Positions 1 to 10,060 of a stretch of DNA of 64,000 bases are shown piece after piece. The translations under genes and the position numbers were made by a program. Each line of letters opens with the position of its first letter. Positions within the stretch are counted from its first letter, which is position 1. This stretch comes from Vigna angularis (lineage: Eukaryota > Streptophyta > Magnoliopsida > Fabales > Fabaceae), in NCBI RefSeq assembly GCF_016808095.1, contig NC_068975.1, forward strand, positions 18,421,501 to 18,485,500, in the 5' to 3' direction. The notes under the pieces are model-generated. The model worked only from the letters and a program-made list of their open reading frames with translations. It had not been told where the DNA came from and did not search any database.

Positions 1-626
1 ATACATGCTTTCTTTCATTAATAGTTAAGGTTTTTTCTTTGCTCAAAGCATGCATAGTTTAACTCATTCGATTTCATGATCATTGATTTTGTCGATACGG
101 AGACGTACGGGGAAGTCTAGAAATGGGGAATCTCTCTTAACAGTATATTACCAACCTAGAGATAGAAGTATGATAGTTGGTTGCCTTTAAGCTTCTGTTC
201 ACTATAATGCATGATTAATTGCTAGGGAGACAAGAGATTGTAAACTAGTAGTTATGATTAGGCTTTCTTCGCTGAGAGATCAGGTTTAAAGTGATTTAGA
301 AAGCGACATTAACATTAATGAAAAGATTGATGAATTCCTAATTACAAGAGAGTGGAAAAGATTAACTTGATAAACCCCAACAACATATTCATCCTTATAA
401 TTCAACTCACACTTTTGTTTATCCTTGCTATTGATCATCATATGCATTCATATTTACTTTTCAGTCTTTTGCATTTGAAACCTAACATTTTTGTTCTCAA
501 CTCTTAATTAATTAAATAATCACATAAGTGTCTAAGCCTTGAGTCTCTTGGGAAACAATACTTGGTCTTACTAAGATTATTACTTGCTACGATTCGGTCA
601 CACTTGCCGAGGGTAAAACAAGTGTG
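1..626 (+). mobile_element. 3' part of an Athila/Tat-type LTR
   Basis: This AT-rich, non-coding stretch runs up to a primer-binding site at 627. Its last 40 bases (GATTCGGTCACACTTGCCGA) resemble the end of another LTR in this window read on the minus strand near 62860-62890 (GATCCGGTACGCTTGCCGAG). That ending plus a TGGCGCC primer site is typical of Athila/Tat Gypsy LTRs. The 5' end of the LTR lies outside the window. No gag follows, because CACTA sequence begins within a few tens of bases. Confidence 0.6.
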
Positions 627-637
627 TGGCGCCGTTT
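627..637 (+). other. Primer-binding site (tRNA-Asp type), degenerate
   Basis: TGGCGCCGTTT directly follows the LTR. The first ten bases match the complement of the plant tRNA-Asp 3' end used by Athila/Tat elements. The usual continuation (GCCGGGGA) has decayed to TTTCGG. Confidence 0.55.
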
Positions 638-639
638 TT

Positions 640-2397
640 CGGTGTTCATAAATTTGTCAACAGAAAGCAATCACAGTATGTTATCAGGTTTCCTGACACC
701 CAACCATTGGCAGACGGCAGTACTCGAGCTGATGTTCGATCATCTCTCCCACCACGCCCTACTCCGCGACCCACACCTCCTACTATACCGACCACACCCC
801 CTACTATATTGACCCCACCCCCTACTATACGACCCCCTACTATACGACCCACTCCTTCTATTGTACCACCCACACCAAATCCTATTGTGGATCCGACACC
901 AATAATTGATCTCTCTCCTTCTATCACCAAGACATCTTTTATACAATCTATAGATGTTGAAGAGCAATTGGATGATCCTGATAATATGATTGATCCTTTC
1001 CCTAATCATCAGCCATCTATTGAACCTTATGGAAAAGGGTAATACCACATTTTCTTCTTAGTCATTATTTGTAGTAAATTATTTCTTGTACTATGCCTTT
1101 AGATTCATAACTTTCTTGCATTCATACTTCACGTTTCTTCCGTCCAGAGTAGCTTCACAAGCTATCACTAGAACTATTAAGCAACAATTTCTTCAGCCTT
1201 GGACATCATGGGGAGCAATCCTCGAAGATGATCAGGAAAATTTCTGGAAGAGATTTAAGGTAAAAACATTTTGTTACTTAATCATGTTGCATTAATTTCA
1301 AATAGGAATTTCATCTTCTTTATTTTAACATTATATATTGTAACAGCAAAAGGTGCATTGGATACTGGAGCATGAAGTTCAAATTAAAAGAAACTTCCAC
1401 AACAAAACATCTCATAGACTATCTGAAATGTTTAGAGATGCAAGGATCATAGGACAATGCCCTTATTAGGTGGGGGAGCGCATTTGGAACTCATTGCTGG
1501 CACATTGGAATACGCCAGCATACCGCGTTAAATGTGCTACTGCCCAGAAAAATAGGGCTTCAGAAAAAGGTGGTGTGCTCCACATTGAGGATCGATTACT
1601 ACACATGCATTTGTATGGTAGAAATCTTCATTTATCTATTATCAATTTTTCCATAACATCATGTACTTTGAAATTATATGTTTTATAATTTTACAGGCAG
1701 CAGAGTTGGGACGTGCTGTTAGTGTTGATGAGGTGTTTACACAAACTCATATTCGGAAGGGGACTGACACATTTGTTGATGAGATGTCTCGCAAGACCAT
1801 TGTAACTAGTTTTGCGTAATAATATTCAATGTTCTACTATTTATTTTAGTTTCACACTTTGAAATTAAAGTTACTAATGTTTTTTATCTTATTTAACAGG
1901 AAGAGTTTTCTACTAGACTCACACAGGCGAGATCGGAGGTGGGGTCTACTCTTGATGCTGCCTCAAGAACATATGCAAATGACGACATCATGAAGACGCA
2001 ATGTTGGGTTGATGTTGTCGGGGGGAAGAAGAAAGGAAGAGTTTATGGGGCAGGACAACTTGCCTCCAATTACAGTGGTGCAAGAGGAGGGATATTGAAA
2101 CATCAACCATCTACATCCAACAATACTGAGCAAATCAACATGGTCAGTAGAGAGGCTTATGATGCAGTTATAACCAGATTGAAAACTCTTGAAGATATGT
2201 TCAGGAAATACATACCTCAAGAAGAAGTATCCGGCCCATCATCTTCCCACCAGCCACACTCACCGACACAGCCCATGCAGTCCACTCCAGTGCAACCACC
2301 TCTCCAACAACAGCACACTCTAGTGCAACAACCTGTCCAGCAACAACTGCCTCAGGAAGAAGAAGAAGATGATTATGATGAATATATTGGCTATTAG
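640..2397 (+). pseudogene. CACTA (En/Spm) transposon second gene, Transposase_24-like
   Basis: Five exons can be assembled: about 640-1038, 1148-1259, 1347-1617, 1701-1801 and 1900-2397, all with GT-AG introns that keep frame. Exon 1 encodes a proline/threonine-rich stretch with repeated PPTI units. Exons 2-4 encode the conserved block (WKRFK, then AQKNR, EKGG and ELGRAVSVDEVFTQTH) seen in plant Ptta/En/Spm-family proteins. Exon 5 carries TQARSEVG and QCWVDVVGG, then a Gln/Pro-rich tail and an acidic end. An in-frame TAG at 1467-1469 inside exon 3 makes it a pseudogene. The product is thought to accompany the CACTA transposase. The catalytic TNP2-type gene is not in the window. A related, more decayed copy lies at 28419-39255. 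The true 5' start is unclear. Confidence 0.75.
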
Positions 2398-2485
2398 GAG
2401 TTGATGAACTTTTAAAACTTAGTTGCTTAGTTTGAAAACTTTTGTTAGTTTTGACGTTTATTAGTCTTAACAACTACTTCTATGG
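2398..2485 (+). repeat. CACTA gene 3'UTR, duplicated at 11998-12090
   Basis: This stretch (GATGAACTTTTAAAACTTAG and onward to the ACAACTACTT end) recurs in diverged form at 11998-12090, on the other side of the inserted Copia element. The target therefore already contained a tandem repeat of about 95 bp. Confidence 0.6.
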
Positions 2486-3452
2486 TGTAGAAAGGTACCA
2501 GATAGAGTGTAACGCAGCGGAATAAAGCTTAGAGTAGCAGAAAGCGTGTTCGGTCACCTTTTTAAAATAAATTGGCCTGTTTTTAGAAAATCAATTTTCT
2601 TTTAGAAAATTTATTGAACAGTTGATATGCGTAAAAGATAAAGAGCGTAAGGAATAGAAAATCACACGAGTAATTTTTATACTGGTTCGATTCAACAGAA
2701 TCTACGTCCAGTTGTTAATCACTATAAAAAGTGATTAACAGTTCCACTAAAAAGATGTTTCACAGATTACAACAAATAGTGAATAAAACAGATAAATAAA
2801 CCTTCCTTCGACGAACGAACCGAAAGAAGAACACTTTGCCAACTCGAAGAGAACCGCACTGACTATCGACAAACGAAATGCGAGCTTCTCCTATTCACGA
2901 GACCAGGCAGAGCACCTTGCTAACTCGAAGAGAGCTTGCTCCGACTATAGAGACACGAAACGCGAGCCTCTCCTGTTCACGAGACCAAGCAAGGGAACTT
3001 GAACTATAGCTTCTGAGAACTTCCTGTGACAAGCAGTATTCTGCAAGAGCTTCTGTTCAATAACCTTATTCCTGAACTTCACAGAAACCCAATATATAGC
3101 CAGTTGCTCTGAATATCTAAGGTCAAGTCCCAACTGCCACGAATAATCGATTATTGTAAGTGATAATCGATTATTGAAGTTCGTTACAGGTTTTTCAAAA
3201 ATGTGATAATCGATTATATAAGGTGATAATCAATTATTCCTGGATGACTTTGTGATAATCGATTATTGCCATTCCATAATCGATTATTGCAGTTAAAAAT
3301 GCAAGTTTTACAAAGTTTACATGACTTTCCTACTATATTTAATTTCTACAAATTGCTTTTAAATAATTCTAATATCTTCTTCAACTAAAACTTCTTGCAA
3401 CATCATCAAAACAATTTTCTTCAAGATTTACCAATACTCCTTATTGGTAACA
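2486..3452 (-). repeat. 3' LTR of Copia-1
   Basis: This 967-bp LTR matches the split 5' LTR (496 + 470 bp) closely. On the minus strand, U3 carries a cluster of AATCGATT-core palindromes (3140-3295), and a TATA box (CTATATAT) lies at 3091-3098 just downstream of them. Confidence 0.85.
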
Positions 3453-3660
3453 ATCTCCCCCTTTTTTATGATGATCAAAAATTCAATTTTAAAAGCAATT
3501 TTGGCTTACTTGCAAAACATACAAGCTAACAGACAACAACAGAGTTAGCAATACCTGTATTAATTTAATTAATTTATATTTCTCCCCTTATATTATTCTT
3601 CTCCCCCTTTTTGATCATAAGAAAAAAGATTTGATGTAAAAAGCTCCCCCTATATCTAAA
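3453..3660 (-). promoter_or_regulatory. Multiple polypurine tracts of Copia-1
   Basis: Minus-strand purine runs adjoin the 3' LTR (AAAAAAGGGGGAGAT at 3453-3468) and recur near 3580-3590, 3599-3612 and 3644-3651 (AAAAAGGGGGAG-like). The LTR-adjacent copy is the likely plus-strand primer. Repeated polypurine tracts are characteristic of Sireviruses. Confidence 0.7.
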
Positions 3661-3683
3661 ACATGCTAACATAGAACCTATAT

Positions 3684-4835
3684 CTAAAACTCAGGACTAG
3701 GAGATCTTTCTCGAGGTTGAAGGTTGAGATGATTCTTGATGTTAGATAAGTGAACATCAAGATCAAGAAATTGATCAACCATGTACTCATCAATAGATTG
3801 TTGCCACTCATAAATCTCCTCAAAGTGTGTTCTTTGTGCTAGACTCATATCCTCTAATTGCTTAGATAATCTAGCAAAATGTTCTTCCATGGAGAGTAAG
3901 GAGGATGAGGACATGGTAGATGGACCAGCATCAGAAGGAGCAGCAGCATTAACTGATTCTGCCATATCAGTATCGATGTCATCATCTTTGTGAATGAGAA
4001 CTCTTCCTCTAGTAATGAATCCGATCTGACGAAAGGTAGTATCTCCAATTTCCGAGCCAACAACTTGAATGGCTTGGACAAGTTCTCCTTCAACATTTAC
4101 ACCTTTGTACTCCAAAATCCTAGAAATAAGAAGAGCATAGGGAAATTGATAAGAATGGGATTTCTTAGCTTTTACCATTGTGTTAGCAATGAGAGTAGAC
4201 CAATCGATGTGTATGTGCTTTAGGATCCCATACAGAAGAAGTAGATCCTGCTCAGAGCATTAAGCATGATTGGTTGCTCTAGGACATAGTATCCAAACAA
4301 TCAAGTAGTGAATCATCCTTTCTTCAACCTTGAAACCTCTAACAAGCAATTGCCTTCGATTAGTCTACTATTCAGGGTGACGCAAGAAGGATTGGAAAGT
4401 CATCAACCTATTGAAATCTTAAAGTCCTAGATGAACTTTTACAGCATCATCCCTGATGGTAAGTTGGGCAACATTGGTCCACACATCATCATCTAAAATT
4501 ATGCGGACACCCTTTACTTTAGTGGATATAATCCCATCCCGATATCTCAAGTTGAAGTAGAAAACTCTTATGAGATCGGGATAAATGCAACCTTTTTGCT
4601 CCACCAGATTCGTGAGTCCTTGAACAGCAAAAAGGTCTGGAAATTGAAATCCATGGAAACGAAAAAAATCAAGGCGAATATACTTTACCGCCATGATTCT
4701 TCTTTCTTGCCAAGAATTAACATAGTTCACATGTTTTCCTTGATCTGAAATCCACCCATCAATGGTTGCAAGACGTGGTTGAGAGGAAGAAGATGCTCCA
4801 GCAGCTCTGCGGTGATGTCTTCTTGAATCCGCCAT
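3684..4835 (-). pseudogene. Extra ORF downstream of pol, putative plant transposon protein
   Basis: One reading frame of about 384 codons runs from the ATG at 4835 to the stop at 3684, broken by four in-frame stops (TAA near 4419, two TAGs near 4370, TAA near 4261). The N-terminal part (DGWISDQGK, then FRFHGFQFPDLFAVQGL and VFYFNLRY, VKGVRIILDDD) and the middle (HIDWSTLIANTM, PYALLISRILEYKGV) resemble the domain often annotated in plant genomes as putative plant transposon protein. The C-terminal third is Ser-rich with a short coiled-coil-like segment ending in RERSPSPEF. It occupies the place where some Sireviruses carry an env-like ORF. I see no transmembrane segment. Function is unknown. 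Confidence 0.6.
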
Positions 4836-4957
4836 GGAGAAAGTTTGAGGAAGTAAGATTTTGAGAAAGGTAATAAAAATGGAGAGGTTTTGAGCTCAAG
4901 ATTTGATTTCAGCAGTTTCTGGATGCAAAGAAGTGTTTAATAATTGATTATATGAGG

Positions 4958-5205
4958 CTATTTATAAGAAGAATGGAAAAACTAGCCGTTTATGGCCGTT
5001 TATAGCCGTTATGGGATGCTCCAACGGCTCTATTTTTGAAACTGTCAACGTGATAATCGATTATGGCTCAAGAATCACTACCCAGAAATTGCATGATAAT
5101 CGATTATGCTTGATGATAATCGATTATTTGTTCAAAATTTCCTAGATTTGAGTTTTAAGTTTGAATAATCGATTATTGCCTTGTGATAATCGATTATGAA
5201 GCGTT
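4958..5205 (-). promoter_or_regulatory. Internal promoter-like region before the extra ORF
   Basis: On the minus strand, five AATCGATT-core palindromes (about 5049-5200) precede a TATA box (CTTATAAATAG, 4958-4968). The TATA box lies about 125 bases before the ATG at 4835. The layout of palindromes then TATA copies that of the element's own LTR U3. Confidence 0.55.
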
Positions 5206-5280
5206 AATTTTACGAAAATGTGAAAATTTTCATAAGCATTGATCCTAAGACATGTCTAATACTCCTAACTCTTTTCTAAG

Positions 5281-8200
5281 CTAAAAAAATCTATCCTTAG
5301 GTAGCGCCTTGGTGAAAATATCAGTTAATTGATGTAAGGTATCAACATATTCAATTTGACAATCCCCCTTTTGAATATGGTCTCTCAAGAAATGATGTCT
5401 AATCTCAATGTGCTTAGTCCTTGAGTGCATTATGGGATTCTTAGTTAAATTTATAGCACTAGTATTATCACATTTTAAAGGAATATTATCAAGGAAGATA
5501 TCAAAGTCTTCCAGTTGTTGTTTCATCCACAAAATTTGGGCACAACAATTTCCAGTAGCAATATATTCAACTTTAGTGGTAGACAAGGCTACACACGCTT
5601 GTTTCTTTGAATGCCAGGATACCAAAGAACAGCCCAGAAAATGACAAGTACCACTAGTACTTTTCCTATCAATTTTACAACCACCATAGTCTGCTTCAGA
5701 ATAACCTATTAAACTAAGTGAAGCATCAGATGGATACCAAAGTCCAAAAGAAGTGGTTCCCTTAAGGTATTTTAAGATTCTCTTTACAGCAGTCAAATGA
5801 GATTCGTTAGGATTTGCTTGGTACCTAACACACACACATACACTTTGCATAATATCTGGTCTACTAGCAGTTAAGTACAGTAAAGATCCTATCATGCCTC
5901 TAAACATAGTTTCATTTACTCCTTTTCCAGATTCATCCTTATCTAAATAGCATGAAGTACCCATAGGTGTACTAGCTTCTTTACACGTATCCATACCAAA
6001 TTTCTTAAGAATTTCTCTACAATATTTCGTTTGGGAGATAAAAGTACCTCCATTCATCTGTTTTATCTTTAGTTCTAAAAAGAAATTCAGCTCACCCATC
6101 ATAGACATCTCAAACTCACCTTGCATTACTTTTGCAAATTCTTCACATAAGGAGTCATCAGTTGACCCAAAGATAATATCATCTACATAAACTTGCACAA
6201 TCAAGATGTGTTTTCCTACTTTCTTTATAAATAAGGTTGAATCAACCTTACCTCTAGAAAAATCATTATCAAGTAAGAAGGTACTAAGTCTTTCATACCA
6301 AGACCTAGGTGCCTGTTTAAGACCATACAAGGCCTTTTTCAACTTATAAACATGATCAGGAAATTTGAAATCCTCAAAACCAGGAGGTTGACTAACATAT
6401 ACCTCTTCTTTTATGAAACCATTTAAAAACAAACTTTTCACATCCATTTGATACAATTTAAATTTCATCAAAGATGCATATGCAAGCAACAATCTAATTG
6501 CTTCTAACCTGACCACTGGTGCATATGTTTCATCATAGTCTATACCTTCCTCTTGACATTAGCCCTTTGCAACTAGCCTTGCTTTGTTCTTTGTGATGTT
6601 TCCATCCTCATCAAGCTTGTTCCTAAATACCCATTTGGTTCCTATGACTTGATAATTATCTTGCTTGGGAATAAGTTCCCAGACTTCATTCCTTTCAAAT
6701 TGGTTTAGCTCTTCTTGCATAGTAACGCACCACTTATCATCTTGAAGAGCTTCCTTTATATTCTTGGGTTCTATGTGAGACACAAAAGCTACAGTTAGAC
6801 AAAAATTATTAAGATTATGTCTAGTAGTTACTCCTTTTGAAATGTCTCCAATGATGTTGTCCAAGGAGAGTCCTCTTGGTTGTTGATAGCTTTTAGAATC
6901 AACAGCTTGAGGTGTTTCTTGAAGTTCTAGAGGATAGTTCTCATTTAGATATTCAAGAGCTTCCCTCAAATAATCCTCATCACCTGCAATAGGTTTTTTT
7001 TGACTCAAGAGGGTTTTCCTCAAGGTCCACAATCTCATCAAAGACAACATGCATTGATTCTTCAATTATCAAAGTTCTTCTATTAAATACTCTATATGCT
7101 TTACTAGTCAAAGAATATCCTAGGAAAATTGCTTCATCAAATTTTGCATCAAATTTACCTAGATTATCTTTTCCATTATTCAAGACAAAGCATTTGCACC
7201 AAAATATTTTCAAGTGAGATACATTTGGTTTTCTACCATTCAACAGTTCATATGGAGTTAATTTCAAAATTGGCCTAATAAGCATCATGTTTAACACATA
7301 ACAAGCAGTACTAACTGCGTCAGCCCAAAAATATTTTGGCACATTAGATTCATTCATAAGGGTTCTAGCCAATTCTTCTAATGATCTATTTTTCCTTTCA
7401 ACAACACCATTTTGTTGGGGAGTTCTAGGTGCAGAAAAGTTATGTGCTATGCCATATTCTTCACAAAAATTTTCAAAAGATTCATTTTCAAATTCTCCAC
7501 CATGATCACTTCTCAATGTTTTGATTTTCAAGTCTTTTTCATTTTGAATACGTTTTGCAAAAGATTTAAAGGCTTTGAAAGCTTCACTTTTCAAAGTTAA
7601 AAAGAAGGTCCAAGTGAATCTTGTGTAATCATCAACAATTACAAGAGCATAGTAATTTCCACCAAAACGTTTAATTCTAGATGGACCAAATAAGTCCATA
7701 TGCAAAAGTTCTAAAGGTTTTGATGTTGAAATCATGCTTTTGGATGAAAATGAAGATTTGGTTTGTTTACCTTTTTGACATGCAGTGCATAATTTGTCTT
7801 TCTCAAATTTCAGTTTAGGCAAACCAATCACAAGATCTTTTGAAATCAATTTATTCAAATGTTGCATATGAATATGTGTAGCTCTTTCATGCCATAGCCA
7901 AGGATTTTCTTCTTTAGCAACTAAGCATGTTATACTATGATTAGATGCACTTTCAATATCAATTAAATAAATATTGTTATGCCTAACACCTTGCAAAGCA
8001 ATATCAGCAGAATCTTTAAAGTAAACAGTGCATTTATCACTTTCAAAAGTTACCTTGAGACCTTTGTCGCATAATTGACTTATGCTTAAGAGGTTATGCT
8101 TGAGGCCTTCAACATATAGGACATCTCTTATAGTCAATGTGTTTCCTCCTCCAATGTCTCCGGTACCCATGATTCTACCTTTGTTGTTATCCCCATAAGT

Positions 8201-8290
8201 CACAAATCCTTGCTTTTTCTTCTCAAAAGAGATGAATCTTTTCTTGTCACCGGTCATGTGTCTTGAACATCCACTATCAAGATACCACAA
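5281..8290 (-). pseudogene. Copia-1 pol: protease, integrase, reverse transcriptase, RNase H
   Basis: The protease site (WYLDSGCSRHM) is at the start, near 8280. The integrase has its HHCC zinc finger (ending CTACQKGKQ) and DDE residues in LHMDLFGP, LRSDHGGEFE and NGVVERKNR. After it comes a +/-1 frameshift in an eight-base homopolymer (6996-7003), then the reverse transcriptase start (ELIPKQ, GTKWVFRNK). A TAA at 6556-6558 interrupts the conserved RLVAKG block. The rest of the reverse transcriptase (YVDD box in VYVDDIIFGST) and RNase H (ending in DIFTKALPKD) are open. The domain order protease-integrase-RT-RNase H is diagnostic of Ty1/Copia. The polyprotein cannot be made without bypassing two lesions. 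Confidence 0.9.
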
Positions 8291-8391
8291 TGACTTCTTT
8301 GACTTAGTAGATTCCTACAAAACAAATTAGCAAGAATTTTAGGTCCCCAATCTAATTATGGGTCCTTGGGGTTAGTTCATGCGAGTATAAA

Positions 8392-10015
8392 TCATTTCAC
8401 AATTTTAACCCATGCATATTTACCATTTGGAACACCAAAATGTTTAATGTTGCATTTGTTTGATGTGTGTCCATGCTTCATACAGTAAAAACAACAAGCA
8501 TTACTTACTTTATTTTTAACAAAAGTCTCTTTTTCAACCCAAACTCTACGAGTTCTTCTTACTTTGGACTTATTTATTTGATGCATATTTCTATTTTCAA
8601 CATTGCTTCTATTAAGGTTTGTCTTAGCATGTGAATTAGTCTTGGTTGCCTTTGCAAGTAAGTTTTCAAGTATTTCAATATCAAACATATGACTCTTACA
8701 AGACAAGCATTCAACAGGTTCAACAGTAGCATTTGCATCAGATAATTTTGTTTCTAAAGTACTAACTTTATTTCTTAAGACAACTTCATCATCAAGCAAC
8801 TTTTCATAATTCAATTTTAATTCATTGTGCTCTTTCTTAAGCTTTTTATGTGCAGCATCATGTTTTTCAGATTCAATCATCAATTCAAAGAAGGCCTTTT
8901 GCAAGTCTAATTCACTAGATTCAAAGCTGGAATCACTTACTTGGCTTCCAGTATCTTTTGAGTCAGCCACTAGACAAATATTGGCTTCTTCATCTGAATC
9001 ACTTGAGCTTGTTGAGCTAGATGCATTGTCTTCCCAAGCTATGTAAGCTTTCTTCTTCTTTGGGAATTTCCTTTCTTTCTTTTCTTCACTTTTCTTGTTC
9101 TTTGGACATTCAGTTTTCATGTGCCCTCTTTCTCCACTTCCATAGCATTTAATACCTGAAGGAGATTCTTGATTTTCTCTCCTTTCTTACAAAATTTTTC
9201 CTTTCCTTTTGCCTTCATAAACTTGGCAAATTTCTTTATCATGAGGCTCATGTTCTCCTCATCATCAGAATCATCATCTTCAATCCTTTTAGAGTTCTTT
9301 CCTTTGGAGATCTCGGACTTGAAGGCTAATGTCTTTCTTTTGCCTTGATCTTCTTCAGCCGTCAATCTTTTCAACTCAAGCTCATGCTCACGGAGTTTCC
9401 TAAACAAAATTGGCATCGACATTTGAGTGAGATTTTGAGACTCAGAGATGGCAGTCACCTTTGGTTTTCACGACCTGTCTAATGATTTCAAAATTTTTAC
9501 ATTCAATTCATCAGTATCAAAAGTCTTACCCAACCTTGTCAAGTGGTTCACTATGTGAGTGAAACGCTTTTAGACATCAGAAATTGTTTCTCCAGGTTGC
9601 ATTCTGAACATCTCATACTCCAGAATGAGAGTGTTCTTCCTTGCACATTTCACGTCCTTTGTTCCTTCATGTGTGACTCTGAGAACTTCGCACATTTCTT
9701 GTGCTGTCTTACACACTAAAATTCATCAAGCACAACAACAGATGAAATAATATTACGAGCTTTAATATCAAATTGGGCTCGTCTATTTTCTTCATTAGTC
9801 CACTCAAAAAATGGTTTTTCTACTTTTACACCTTCAACTCTAATTTTAGGAATATAAGGACCATTTTGTACAGCTTCCAAGATGCCTCTGTCAACAGACC
9901 CCATAAAAATTTCCATTCTGACTTTCGAGAACGCATAGTTATCACGAGTAAAAAGTGTTGGTCTGTAAATAGAAGCACCCTCGGCATATACAAGGTTTTG
10001 GTTGTGACAGGCCAT
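8392..10015 (-). pseudogene. Copia-1 gag (frameshifted)
   Basis: The start is taken at 10015, just after the primer site, where the N-terminus carries the EGASIYRPTLF-NYAF-KVRM motif of the Copia gag family. The coding sequence falls in three frames: 9716-10015, 9117-9458 and 8392-9120. It is therefore broken by at least two shifts. The C-terminal part has Lys-rich and Ser/Asp-rich segments, the AYIAWED motif, a coiled-coil-like region and a CCHC knuckle (CCFYCMKHGHTSNKC). This long tail fits Sirevirus gag. Gag would form the virus-like particle. Confidence 0.85.
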
Positions 10016-10047
10016 TTTCACAAATTTTAAAAAACTATCAAAGCAAG

Positions 10048-10060
10048 CTTTGATACCAAT
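10048..10060 (-). other. Primer-binding site of Copia-1
   Basis: On the minus strand TGGTATCAAAGC lies two bases from the end of the 5' LTR. It is close to the complement of the initiator tRNA-Met 3' end (TGGTATCAGAGC) used by Copia elements. Confidence 0.75.

Noticed and set aside
646..1048. Minus-strand Gly/Val-rich and Arg/Tyr-rich ORFs
   Set aside because: They are shadows of the PPTI-coding repeat in the plus-strand CACTA exon.
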